From Paraprevotella stercoravium (GTDB lineage: Bacteria > Bacteroidota > Bacteroidia > Bacteroidales > Bacteroidaceae): DNA of 37,161 bases. Shown here piece by piece: positions 1 through 7,317 of the stretch. Each line of letters begins with the position of its first letter. Positions within the stretch are counted from its first letter, which is position 1. The notes beneath the pieces were generated by a model. That model was given only the letters and a program-made list of their open reading frames with translations. It was not told the origin of the DNA and did not search any database. The DNA lies in the NCBI GenBank assembly GCA_018883665.1, contig JAHLFU010000057.1:1-37161 (forward strand), given 5' to 3'. The position numbers and the translations under genes are program-made.

Positions 1-84
1 TCTGTGACATTGGAGAGTAGTCATTTTAGTTTGACACATCCTCCATAAAAATACATTTTAAAATTTAGGTAAGCCCAAAAATAA

Positions 85-930
85 TTATTTTATCTTTTCG
101 ACGGGAATTCTCCAGTTAGGATCTTTCGTACGAGAAAAAAACATCGGATATACATATCCATCCACAATCTCTAAATTAACTACTGCTTTTCGGCCAGCTT
201 TAAAACAAATAACCGGCCGATTTTCGACCAGGAAACTAATAGATGGTCCTTGCTTTGAACTCAAAGGGCTCCAACTGCAATAAAATGTTGTATTTTGCAC
301 AACCAATTGTGCGCTCTCATCTTTATTCAACGTCAGTTTCCACTGAAAACCTGATTCATCTTCAAAGGTATAAGTACCGGAATAATCCGGTCCTTTTTTT
401 ACATCCTCGTAAGAACGCGAAATCCGATCCATTTTCAAGACACCATTTTCAAGAACGCAATGTATGTATGTGCGATCCTTATTCCCCATATCATAATATA
501 GAACCAGATACCAATCATCCTCTTTAGGAATAATCTTAATCAATTTAGATTCATCACTCGGGCCGTCCTGCAAACTTGAAAGAAAGCAAGAACGTTCATA
601 GCAATCACCGTTAGGACATTCATTCTCATATTGCTCTTCCAAATAAGCTTGCAATGATTTGGTACAATAAGTCTGTACAGCCTTTTCAAATGACATATCA
701 GAAACCTGAGTCTCAAAAAGATACTTTTCATAAAAATCCTTCAAAAAAGTCTTGACCGTTTGTTGGTCCAGAGAATTTTGAGTCTGCTCTGCAACAACTT
801 CCAAAGGAGCTGCAAGGTTTTCTGAAACAGAAAAAGGCACCACAGAAGAAGCGGAAGCAGTTCCGCTTATCAATATAGCCAGAAGCAGGTAATTTCTTTT
901 TACAAAAAAAGGACTTGTTTTCATACTCAT
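85..930 (-). CDS. Secreted protein of unknown function (DUF3828-like)
   Basis: I do not firmly recognise this gene. The 281-residue product starts with a hydrophobic segment (about residues 13-28) ending in small residues, which looks like a Sec signal peptide, so a periplasmic or surface location is inferred. The middle (about residues 57-120) has the pattern of DUF3828-type domains: a helix with FLKDFYEKY, then a Cys-rich stretch (CPNGDCYERSCF). The C-terminal 100 residues look like a beta-rich domain beginning near GTYTF. A second Met two codons downstream (position 924) is an equally good start. Upstream there is only an imperfect -7 box (TGAATTTG), and a 20-bp repeated motif lies about 90 bp before the start. 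It stands alone, separated from uraH by that gene's terminator. Real gene: confident; function: unknown. Confidence 0.75.
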   Translation of the reverse strand: MSMKTSPFFVKRNYLLLAILISGTASASSVVPFSVSENLAAPLEVVAEQTQNSLDQQTVKTFLKDFYEKYLFETQVSDMSFEKAVQTYCTKSLQAYLEEQYENECPNGDCYERSCFLSSLQDGPSDESKLIKIIPKEDDWYLVLYYDMGNKDRTYIHCVLENGVLKMDRISRSYEDVKKGPDYSGTYTFEDESGFQWKLTLNKDESAQLVVQNTTFYCSWSPLSSKQGPSISFLVENRPVICFKAGRKAVVNLEIVDGYVYPMFFSRTKDPNWRIPVEKIK

Positions 931-1020
931 TTGTATTTTTCAAATTCACATTAATTTAAGTATTCATATCGATACACAATATATTAATACAAACATATAT
1001 AATTTACAGAAAAACGATTC

Positions 1021-1040
1021 GGTCCTTTTTAGTCCATTTT
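1021..1040 (-). promoter_or_regulatory. Operator-like direct-repeat motif, copy 1
   Basis: Read on the minus strand this is AAAATGGACTAAAAAGGACC. It contains two GGAC cores 10 bp apart, about one helical turn. A second copy with 18 of 20 bases identical lies at 2455-2474. Both copies sit upstream of minus-strand genes and in the same orientation relative to them. The shared sequence is directly visible; that it is a regulator binding site is inference. Confidence 0.45.
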
Positions 1041-1173
1041 TATTTGACCTTCAAATAAAATTATCTTCCATAAAACCACAGACAGATTCTTAGCTTGTTT
1101 GTGCCCGCCTGATTTCTACTCGAAAATCATCTGCAACGGAACAAATGCATTAAGTTACTTAGGGTATTAATAA

Positions 1174-1209
1174 AAAGATATCGCCCGACTATAGCCAGAC
1201 GATATCTTT
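1174..1209 (-). terminator. Terminator of uraH
   Basis: Inverted repeat with a perfect 10-bp stem (AAAGATATCG / CGATATCTTT). On the minus strand it is followed by TTTTTATT, a typical intrinsic terminator 38 bp past the uraH stop codon. Confidence 0.75.
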
Positions 1210-1247
1210 ACTGAAATAAACCCTAAACTAAACAAATATTATTTTTA

Positions 1248-1670
1248 TTAACTTCCTCTATATGTAGAATAGCCATATGGAGAAAGAGTAATTGGCACAT
1301 GATAATGCGCACCATCCTTTATCTCAAAAACCACTTCAATAAAAGGATAAAAAGAAGCCTGTCCCAATGCCTCAAAATATGAAGCAACATGATAAGTCAG
1401 TTTATATATTCCTACATTGCTCCCGCCACTACCATCAGTATTTTCTTCCAAGAAATCTTTCACCCGGCCATTCTCATCTGTGATTCGTTCTTCAACTTTC
1501 ACCCATGCTCCAGACTGATCTTGTTTACTTAATGTAATCTTTACTCCAGCCGCCGGCTTGCCTACATTGATATCCAATATATGACTGGACAACTGATAGT
1601 TTTTGCCTTGAGCCATCCCTATTAATGAAAAAAAGAACAGAAGAAACAAAAAAATAAAATTCTTTTTCAT
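1248..1670 (-). CDS. uraH: 5-hydroxyisourate hydrolase (transthyretin-like), exported
   Basis: Predicted to hydrolyse 5-hydroxyisourate, the uricase product, to OHCU. The 140-residue protein has a signal peptide (about residues 1-20, ending GMAQG) and then a single transthyretin-like domain. Family hallmarks seen are LSSHILDINVGKPAAGV at residues 27-43 with His30, Arg62 in ERITDENGR, His124 in HYHVPI, and the C-terminal tetrapeptide YRGS (137-140) that separates the hydrolase from true transthyretins. The signal peptide implies a periplasmic enzyme. A -7 box TATATTTG lies at 1702-1709 on this strand. No uricase, OHCU decarboxylase or allantoinase gene is nearby, so the substrate in this organism is uncertain. 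Confidence 0.88.
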   Translation of the reverse strand: MKKNFIFLFLLFFFSLIGMAQGKNYQLSSHILDINVGKPAAGVKITLSKQDQSGAWVKVEERITDENGRVKDFLEENTDGSGGSNVGIYKLTYHVASYFEALGQASFYPFIEVVFEIKDGAHYHVPITLSPYGYSTYRGS

Positions 1671-1701
1671 AAGCTTATCTGTTTTAAATTTGTACTAATT
1701 A

Positions 1702-1709
1702 CAAATATA
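1702..1709 (-). promoter_or_regulatory. -7 promoter box of uraH
   Basis: TATATTTG on the minus strand matches the Bacteroides TAnnTTTG consensus and lies about 30 bp upstream of the uraH start codon. Confidence 0.55.
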
Positions 1710-1880
1710 AATCTTTTTTCTTTCTTCAATGAAATAAGTTTCTTAAACCGACTAAGTTTACAGATTATTAACAACATAATCATAGATGGAAATTGAAAAT
1801 TAGAACTAATAGATAAACGAAGCAAGTAGAACACAGAAGCTATTCACGTTTCAAAAGCGAGAAAATACCTGTAAACATAA

Positions 1881-1909
1881 AGGGGTTGTGCCATTCTGAC
1901 ACAACCCCT
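1881..1909 (-). terminator. Terminator of the DUF4190 gene
   Basis: Perfect 10-bp stem AGGGGTTGTG / CACAACCCCT with a 9-base loop. It can be extended past a small bulge by AAACATA / ATGTTT. It lies about 45 bp beyond the stop codon of the minus-strand gene ending at 1956. Confidence 0.7.
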
Positions 1910-1955
1910 ATGTTTCATATATTGCCCGTTAGAAGCCAATATAACGAGAAAAACC

Positions 1956-2273
1956 TTAAAAGAGAGCAAAAGAAGCCAAAGCTCCAGCTAATAGAATCAA
2001 AAGAATCAAACCGATGCAGCTAATACACAAACCGGCAATAGCCAAACCTTTTGGCTTACGAAAGATACCTATAATAGAGAATATCAGACCGAGAATCCAA
2101 ATAGTCCATCCTAAAAAAGGAATCCAACTTAAAAAAAGTCCAATTAACGCAAGCACAAAACCGGCAGTACCCATTCCATTTGATTTCCCTTGCTCTTGTT
2201 GCAAAACAATAGTCTGCTGTGGTTGCTGCTGTGGTTGTGGTTGCACCTGAGTGCCATTTCCTGAATTTTCCAT
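1956..2273 (-). CDS. DUF4190-type small membrane protein
   Basis: A 105-residue protein with a Gln/Pro-rich cytoplasmic N-terminus (residues 8-30, repeated QPQ and QQ). Two closely spaced hydrophobic segments follow (about 34-70 and 77-103), with GFVLALIGLFLSWIPFLGW typical of DUF4190 family proteins. The molecular function of that family is unknown. A weak -7 box (TTATTTTG, one mismatch) lies upstream near 2300, and copy 2 of the repeated operator-like motif lies about 180 bp upstream. It is a single-gene unit with its own terminator at 1881-1909. Family call from hydrophobic pattern and size: fairly sure; role: unknown. Confidence 0.78.
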   Translation of the reverse strand: MENSGNGTQVQPQPQQQPQQTIVLQQEQGKSNGMGTAGFVLALIGLFLSWIPFLGWTIWILGLIFSIIGIFRKPKGLAIAGLCISCIGLILLILLAGALASFALF

Positions 2274-2454
2274 GTCTTAAAAATTAAATGTTAATAATAC
2301 AAAATAACTTAATCAATTACATACTTCACTAATTATAAAGCACTTAAGAAATTCCATTAGGAGTAAATCCTAATAAAAATCTGTTTCAAAAACCACCATT
2401 TTATAGGGCTTATTAATTATATACAAAAATAAACATATTCTTCAAATCTTTAAT

Positions 2455-2474
2455 AGTCCTTTTTGGTCCATTTT
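2455..2474 (-). promoter_or_regulatory. Operator-like direct-repeat motif, copy 2
   Basis: On the minus strand it reads AAAATGGACCAAAAAGGACT. It differs from the copy at 1021-1040 only by one Y-to-Y change in each half, so the two GGACY cores keep the same 10-bp spacing. It is followed downstream by an AT-rich region before the DUF4190 gene. Confidence 0.45.
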
Positions 2475-2547
2475 CTGTATATAATCTATACGCTCTTGTA
2501 ATTACCGTTTGGCTGCAACTTTCATCATACACCAGCAGAAAAGACAA

Positions 2548-2589
2548 AAAAGGCAGTTCAGCTAATTTATATCAGCCAAACTGCCTTTT
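2548..2589 (-). terminator. Terminator of the nqr operon
   Basis: Stem AAAAGGCAGTT / AACTGCCTTTT (11 bp) plus an inner partly wobble-paired stem (TTGGCT / AGCTGAA). On the minus strand it is followed by TTTTTGTCTTTT. It lies 60 bp past the nqrF stop codon. Confidence 0.8.
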
Positions 2590-2649
2590 AATCTATCCGG
2601 AACCCATGGTCCCGGAATATATTTCAATGATTCAAATTATCAGTTGAAA

Positions 2650-3923
2650 TTATCCACCGAAGTTATCGTACATAATGCTTTCCGGTTCAACACCCAGACT
2701 ATCGAGCATGCTAACCACAGCTTTTGACATCGGGCCAGGACCACACATGTAGTATTCGATATCTTCCGGAGCTTCGTGATTCTTCAGGTATGTTTCGTAG
2801 ATTACCTGATGAACGAATCCCGGAGTATACTTCACGCCAGCTGCATCGGCTGCCGGATCCGGACGGTCGAGAGCCAAGTGGAAGCTGAAGTTCGGGAAAT
2901 CCTTCTCCAACTGCAGGAAGTCTTCCAGATAGAATACCTCGTTCAGCGCACGGGCACCGTAGAAGTAACTCATCTTACGATCAGTTGTCTTCAATGTCTT
3001 GGTCATATGCATGATCTGAGCACGCAGAGGAGCCATACCGGCACCACCACAACCCACATCATCTCTTTCTTAGAGTTGAAGATTGGGTGGAAGTCTCCGT
3101 AAGGACCACTCATAATCACCTTGTCACCCGGTTTCAGAGTAAAGATGTATGAAGAAGCGATACCCGGCATAACATCCATGAAGCCAGGACCCTGATCTTT
3201 CGGCTTGAACGGAGGAGTAGCGATACGTACGGTCAACATGAAGCGGTCACCCTCAGCCGGATAGTTGGCCATTGAGTAAGCACGGATGGTTTCTTCTGTG
3301 TTCTCACACTTCAAACCGAACAGACCGAACTTCTCCCATGCCGGCAAATATTCCGGACCGATCAGATCCTTATCAATATCCTTGTTATAGTCCATCTTGA
3401 ACTTAGGAATCTTGATCTGAGCATATGAACCCGGAATGAAGTCCATGTGGGCACCCTCAGGCAACTGCACGATGAACTCCTTGATAAAGGTAGCCACGTT
3501 CTTGTTGCTGATAACGGTACACTCGTATTCCTTAACACCCATTACAGATTCCGGAACAACGATTTCCATATCGCCCTTCACCTTGCACTGACATCCCAGA
3601 CGCCAGTTATCCTTGATCTGCTTACGGGTAAACTGACCCTTTTCTGAATCCAGAATCTCACCGCCTCCGGCTGGAACCTGGCACTTGCACTGACCGCAAG
3701 AACCCTTACCACCACAGGCAGAAGGCAAGTAAATTCCCTGCTCAGCCAAAGAAGACAGCAAGCTGCCACCCTGAGCTACAGAAACAGTCTTGTCACCATT
3801 GATCTTGATGTTTACATTTCCGCTTGGTGACAAATATTTCTTTGCTACGAGCAAAATAATCACCAAAAGCAGGATGATCACGAGGAATACTCCAATGCTC
3901 GTAAAAATAAAATTCATATCCAT
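2650..3923 (-). pseudogene. nqrF: Na+-translocating NADH:quinone reductase subunit F, frameshifted
   Basis: NqrF is the NADH-oxidising, FAD- and 2Fe-2S-containing entry subunit of NQR. The frame from 3923 encodes the membrane anchor (about residues 9-28), the ferredoxin-like domain with Cys70, Cys76, Cys79 and Cys111 (CX5CX2C pattern), and the FAD motif RAYSMANYP. It then reads out of frame after MMWV at about 3051 and stops at 3003. The remainder, including GAGMAPLR and CGPGPMSKAV and ending NFGG, continues in another frame to 2650. Adding one C to the plus strand between 3050 and 3051 restores VGGGAGMAPLR and a continuous 424-residue protein, the normal NqrF length. All other nqr genes are intact, so a sequencing or assembly error is more likely than true decay. 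nqrE is 18 bp upstream. Confidence 0.9.
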
Positions 3924-3941
3924 TGTCTATTCCCTTTCCTA

Positions 3942-4568
3942 TTAAATTTTCAAACCTGAGAAACACATAAATGCCATGGCCATCAAACCTACAGTGATGA
4001 AGGTGATACCCAATCCCTGCAACGGCTTCGGCACGTTGGTGTAAGCCATTTTCTCGCGGATAGCCGCCAAAGAAACGATAGCCAGAGTCCAACCGATACC
4101 TGAACCCAATGCGTAAGCCAGAGAATCCCATACATTACCGATAGCCTGAGAGCTGGTAGCCGGATCCATCTGGATTCTCTGCTGCATGAACAGAGAAGCA
4201 CCCATGATGGCACAGTTTACAGCAATCAACGGAAGGAAAATACCCAATGCTGAGTAAAGTGACGGAGAGAAACGCTCTACAACCATCTCAACCAGCTGCA
4301 CAATACCGGCAATCACAGCGATAAACAGGATAAATGCCAGATATGTGAGGTCCTGACCCAAGATTCCGTCTTCGGCCAAAACTTTGGTCTGCAACAAATA
4401 GTCCACCGGAACAGTTACCAACAACACGAAGGTTACGGCAATACCCAATCCGAGTGAAGTCTTTACATTCTTAGATACGGCCAAGTATGAACACATACCC
4501 AAGAAGAAAGCGAAAATCATATTGTCCACAAAAATTGAACGGACAAACAAGCTTAATAAATGTTCCAT
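3942..4568 (-). CDS. nqrE: Na+-translocating NADH:quinone reductase subunit E
   Basis: A 208-residue integral membrane subunit with about six hydrophobic helices, homologous to RnfA. With NqrD it forms the membrane core that carries a buried iron-sulfur centre between two pseudo-symmetric half-channels. Visible hallmarks are the N-terminal DNMIFAFFLGMCSYLAVS with a conserved Cys (Cys26) and the mid-protein VNCAIMGASLFMQQR with the second Cys. It starts with ATG at 4568, 28 bp after nqrD, and is followed after 18 bp by nqrF. Length and both cysteines match the family. Confidence 0.95.
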   Translation of the reverse strand: MEHLLSLFVRSIFVDNMIFAFFLGMCSYLAVSKNVKTSLGLGIAVTFVLLVTVPVDYLLQTKVLAEDGILGQDLTYLAFILFIAVIAGIVQLVEMVVERFSPSLYSALGIFLPLIAVNCAIMGASLFMQQRIQMDPATSSQAIGNVWDSLAYALGSGIGWTLAIVSLAAIREKMAYTNVPKPLQGLGITFITVGLMAMAFMCFSGLKI

Positions 4569-4596
4569 AATTTTTCTTTTATCCAGTATGTGTTAA

Positions 4597-5232
4597 TTAC
4601 TTTTTCTTCTTGTCAGGATCGTTGATCGCACGCTGTGCCCAGATGAAACATCCTAGCAGAATCAGAGCCATAGCCGGCATGGTCATCATACCGTTGTTCA
4701 TATAACCCATTTCGTAGAATCCGTCAGGAATGATCTGGAAACCAAGCAGGCTACCGTTACCCAGGAACTCACGTACAGCACCTACGATAACCAATACCAT
4801 GGCATAGCCCAATCCGTTACCGATACCATCGAGGAAACTTTCCCAAGGACCGTTCATCATGGCAAATGCCTCCAGACGTCCCATCAGGATACAGTTGGTG
4901 ATGATCAGACCTACGTATACAGAAAGCTGAACACTGACATCATAAGCAAAAGCCTTCAGGATCATACTTACGATAGTTACCAGAGCAGCAACCACTACCA
5001 ACTGAACGATGATACGGATTCGGTTAGGAATGGTGTTACGGATCAAAGAAATGATCAGGTTTGAGAAGGCAGTAATCACTGTTACTGAAAGTCCCATCAC
5101 AATTGCAGGCATCAACTGAGAAGTTACAGCCAAAGCCGAACAGATACCCAACACCTGTACTGCTACCGGGTTATTGAGGTTGATCGGTGATGAGAATACC
5201 TCTCTATTCTCTTTTGAAAATAATTTTCCCAT
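4597..5232 (-). CDS. nqrD: Na+-translocating NADH:quinone reductase subunit D
   Basis: A 211-residue integral membrane subunit, homologous to RnfE and partner of NqrE. It shows NPVAVQVLGICSALAVTSQL with a conserved Cys near the N-terminus and ITNCILMGRLEAFAM with the second Cys, plus about six helices and a charged DPDKKKK tail. The open frame can be read five codons further upstream from a TTG. However, the ATG at 5232 is preceded by a good ribosome site (GGAGG, 8 bases upstream), which overlaps that TTG extension, so 5232 is the better start. It lies 15 bp after nqrC. Confidence 0.94.
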   Translation of the reverse strand: MGKLFSKENREVFSSPINLNNPVAVQVLGICSALAVTSQLMPAIVMGLSVTVITAFSNLIISLIRNTIPNRIRIIVQLVVVAALVTIVSMILKAFAYDVSVQLSVYVGLIITNCILMGRLEAFAMMNGPWESFLDGIGNGLGYAMVLVIVGAVREFLGNGSLLGFQIIPDGFYEMGYMNNGMMTMPAMALILLGCFIWAQRAINDPDKKKK

Positions 5233-5247
5233 TTTTTCTACCTCCAA

Positions 5248-6102
5248 TTATTCATTAGTTGTTAAAAAAGTCATGTAACGTGACAAGCACTCGTGAAGCA
5301 TGTTGTTCACACCATCACAAGTCAAGGTTGCACCGGTGATGGCATCGCAACGGCTGTCATCGGTCAGTCCTTCAACAAACTTGCCTTTCTTAGCCACACT
5401 GATCAATACAGCGCTCTTGTCGGCATTCAGCACCTTCTTGCCCTCGAACTGCTTCTGGAACTTCTCATACTCGGTGATGATGGCACCCAAACCGGCAGTC
5501 TCACCCTTGTGAGAGAAGTAAACACCGTAAATCGTGTTCTTGTCGGCATTTACTGCCACATAACCCCAGATAGCATCCCACAGACCCTTACCGGTCAAAG
5601 GCATTACATACTTGGTTTCACCGTTTACATTGCAAACATAAAGAGGCAGGTTTTCGGCTGTGATAGCCTTGTCTTCTACAGCAAAACCATCCTTATCCTT
5701 GCCTGCTCCATCCTTAACCACTTCACCGCTGGAAGTAATGATCTGGTCTGAAACAATCACTTCGTTATATTTGCTTTCTACATCAGCCTTATCCAGATCG
5801 CGGATATTCAGGGCAGCCAAAATCTGGCTCTTCTTGTCAATACGCACATTAGCCATTGACTGTGGCTCCAATGCCTTGGAAACAAAGGCCAGCAAGAATG
5901 CCACGATGATTACTACTACAGAAGCGTAGATAATGGTATAGGTATTGCTGCTGGTATTGATACCTTTCTTCTTTGGCTGTCCGCCTTCAGTAATCTCTTC
6001 GAACTCTGAAGCCGGAGCCTGACATGCGGGACATTTGGCCGGAGCTGCATCACCTTCGTGAATGTAGCCGCATACTTTACACTTAAATTTCTTTGTAGCC
6101 AT
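5248..6102 (-). CDS. nqrC: NQR subunit C with N-terminal rubredoxin-like domain
   Basis: NqrC carries a covalently bound FMN on the periplasmic side. This 284-residue protein begins with a zinc- or iron-binding rubredoxin-like domain (Cys8, Cys11, Cys24, Cys27; CX2C-12-CX2C, as in the tail of rubrerythrins). A linker and one transmembrane helix (about 55-76) follow, and then the usual NqrC FMN-binding domain. The flavinylation motif is DAITGATLT near residues 253-261, with Thr259 the expected FMN anchor. The ATG at 6102 has a ribosome site (AAAGGA). The next in-frame ATG (residue 83) would delete the membrane helix, so the extra domain is genuinely part of the protein. Ordinary NqrC lacks it. 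It is 10 bp from nqrB. Confidence 0.93.
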   Translation of the reverse strand: MATKKFKCKVCGYIHEGDAAPAKCPACQAPASEFEEITEGGQPKKKGINTSSNTYTIIYASVVVIIVAFLLAFVSKALEPQSMANVRIDKKSQILAALNIRDLDKADVESKYNEVIVSDQIITSSGEVVKDGAGKDKDGFAVEDKAITAENLPLYVCNVNGETKYVMPLTGKGLWDAIWGYVAVNADKNTIYGVYFSHKGETAGLGAIITEYEKFQKQFEGKKVLNADKSAVLISVAKKGKFVEGLTDDSRCDAITGATLTCDGVNNMLHECLSRYMTFLTTNE

Positions 6103-6112
6103 ATTCCTTTAA

Positions 6113-7288
6113 TTATTTTTTAATTGCACGTTTAGCTCGCTTGTCAATGTTGTTCTGAACAACGATGTAGTCAATCAGCGGAGCAAATACATTCATCAAC
6201 AAGATGGCAAGCATCATTCCTTCTGGATAACCCGGATTCAAAACACGGATAATTACTGCCATGGCACCGATCAGGAATCCATAGTAATACTTACCAGTCT
6301 CTGTACGGGCTGAAGTTACAGGGTCGGTAGCCATAAATACGGCACCGAAGCAGAAACCACCCAGAATGATGTGCTGATACCAAGGCATAGCAGCAACAGC
6401 GTTACCTTCCGGACCGAAATTAGAGAAGATCAATCCCATTACGGCACCTCCGACAAATACGCTGATCATGGTCTTCCAGCTGGCAACACCGGTCCACAAC
6501 AGAATGATGGCACCGATACCGATGGCAATCACACTGGTTTCACCGATAGAACCCGGAATCAAACCTACAAACTGATCCCACATTGAAGTGGTGATGGCAG
6601 CACCTGTTGCAGCCTCTCCCAGAGGAGTAGCCATAGTAAAGGCATCCGGCAGATTGTAACCCAAACCGCAGATGCTCTCGGTAGCCACCCAGCAAGTGTC
6701 ACCACTCATCACTGTCGGATAAGCGAAGAACAGGAATGCACGAGTGATCAAAGCTACGTTGAAGATATTCATACCGGTACCACCGAAGATCTCCTTTGCG
6801 AAGATTACGGCGAAAGCACAAGCAATCGCAATCACCCACAGAGGGCAACCTACCGGTACAATCAGAGGAACCAACATACCGGTTACCAGATAACCTTCGT
6901 GAATTTCCTCATTCTTCCACTGAGCTACGATAAACTCGATACCCAAACCTACGATATAAGATACCAGAATCTTAGGCAATACGGCCAGGAAACCATAACC
7001 GAACATTTCCCAGAAACCGGTTTCGGCCAGTTTACCGGCAGCCAGAGCATTCTGATAACCGATGTTGTACATACCGAACAACAGAGCCGGAATCAAAGCA
7101 ATCACAACAAACGACATGATACGCTTGCTGTCAATAGCGTCGTGTACATTTACTCCACACTTTGAAGTTGTATTGGGCACGAACAGGAATGTTTCGAAGC
7201 CATCGAATACAGAACGGAAAGCGTGAAGCTTGCCTCCCTCTTCAAAGTTCGGCTTTATCTTATCAAGATATTTTCTTAACGCGTTCAT
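6113..7288 (-). CDS. nqrB: Na+-translocating NADH:quinone reductase subunit B
   Basis: A 391-residue polytopic subunit, homologous to RnfD. It carries a covalent FMN and riboflavin, and a large part of the Na+ pathway. The N-terminal cytoplasmic segment (about 1-55) is followed by some ten hydrophobic helices. Typical blocks are EIHEGYLVTGMLVPLIVPVGCPLW and AKEIFGGTGMNIFNVAL. The flavinylation site is DAFTMATPLGEA, with Thr221 the likely FMN acceptor. The usual Gly of SGAT is Met219 here. It starts at ATG 7288, 29 bp after nqrA, and is second in the operon. Confidence 0.95.
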   Translation of the reverse strand: MNALRKYLDKIKPNFEEGGKLHAFRSVFDGFETFLFVPNTTSKCGVNVHDAIDSKRIMSFVVIALIPALLFGMYNIGYQNALAAGKLAETGFWEMFGYGFLAVLPKILVSYIVGLGIEFIVAQWKNEEIHEGYLVTGMLVPLIVPVGCPLWVIAIACAFAVIFAKEIFGGTGMNIFNVALITRAFLFFAYPTVMSGDTCWVATESICGLGYNLPDAFTMATPLGEAATGAAITTSMWDQFVGLIPGSIGETSVIAIGIGAIILLWTGVASWKTMISVFVGGAVMGLIFSNFGPEGNAVAAMPWYQHIILGGFCFGAVFMATDPVTSARTETGKYYYGFLIGAMAVIIRVLNPGYPEGMMLAILLMNVFAPLIDYIVVQNNIDKRAKRAIKK

Positions 7289-7317
7289 TATTATTTACGT
7301 ATTTGTTAATGTTTAAA

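Larger units (their letters stand above)
931..1247. other. Intergenic region between uraH and the secreted-protein gene
   Basis: This 317-bp stretch holds no convincing gene. From the uraH side it contains the uraH terminator hairpin (1174-1209), then about 130 bp with nothing recognised. The repeated operator-like motif follows at 1021-1040, and then an AT-rich leader for the minus-strand gene starting at 930. Confidence 0.6.
2274..2649. other. Intergenic region between nqrF and the DUF4190 gene
   Basis: This 376-bp stretch has no supported gene. From the nqr side it contains the operon terminator hairpin (2548-2589). Copy 2 of the direct-repeat motif follows at 2455-2474, and then a long AT-rich leader for the minus-strand gene beginning at 2273. 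Confidence 0.6.

Noticed and set aside
5248..6102. Rubredoxin-like domain as a separate small gene fused by error
   Set aside because: The frame is open and continuous through the linker, there is no stop or second ribosome site, and the membrane helix needs the upstream start.
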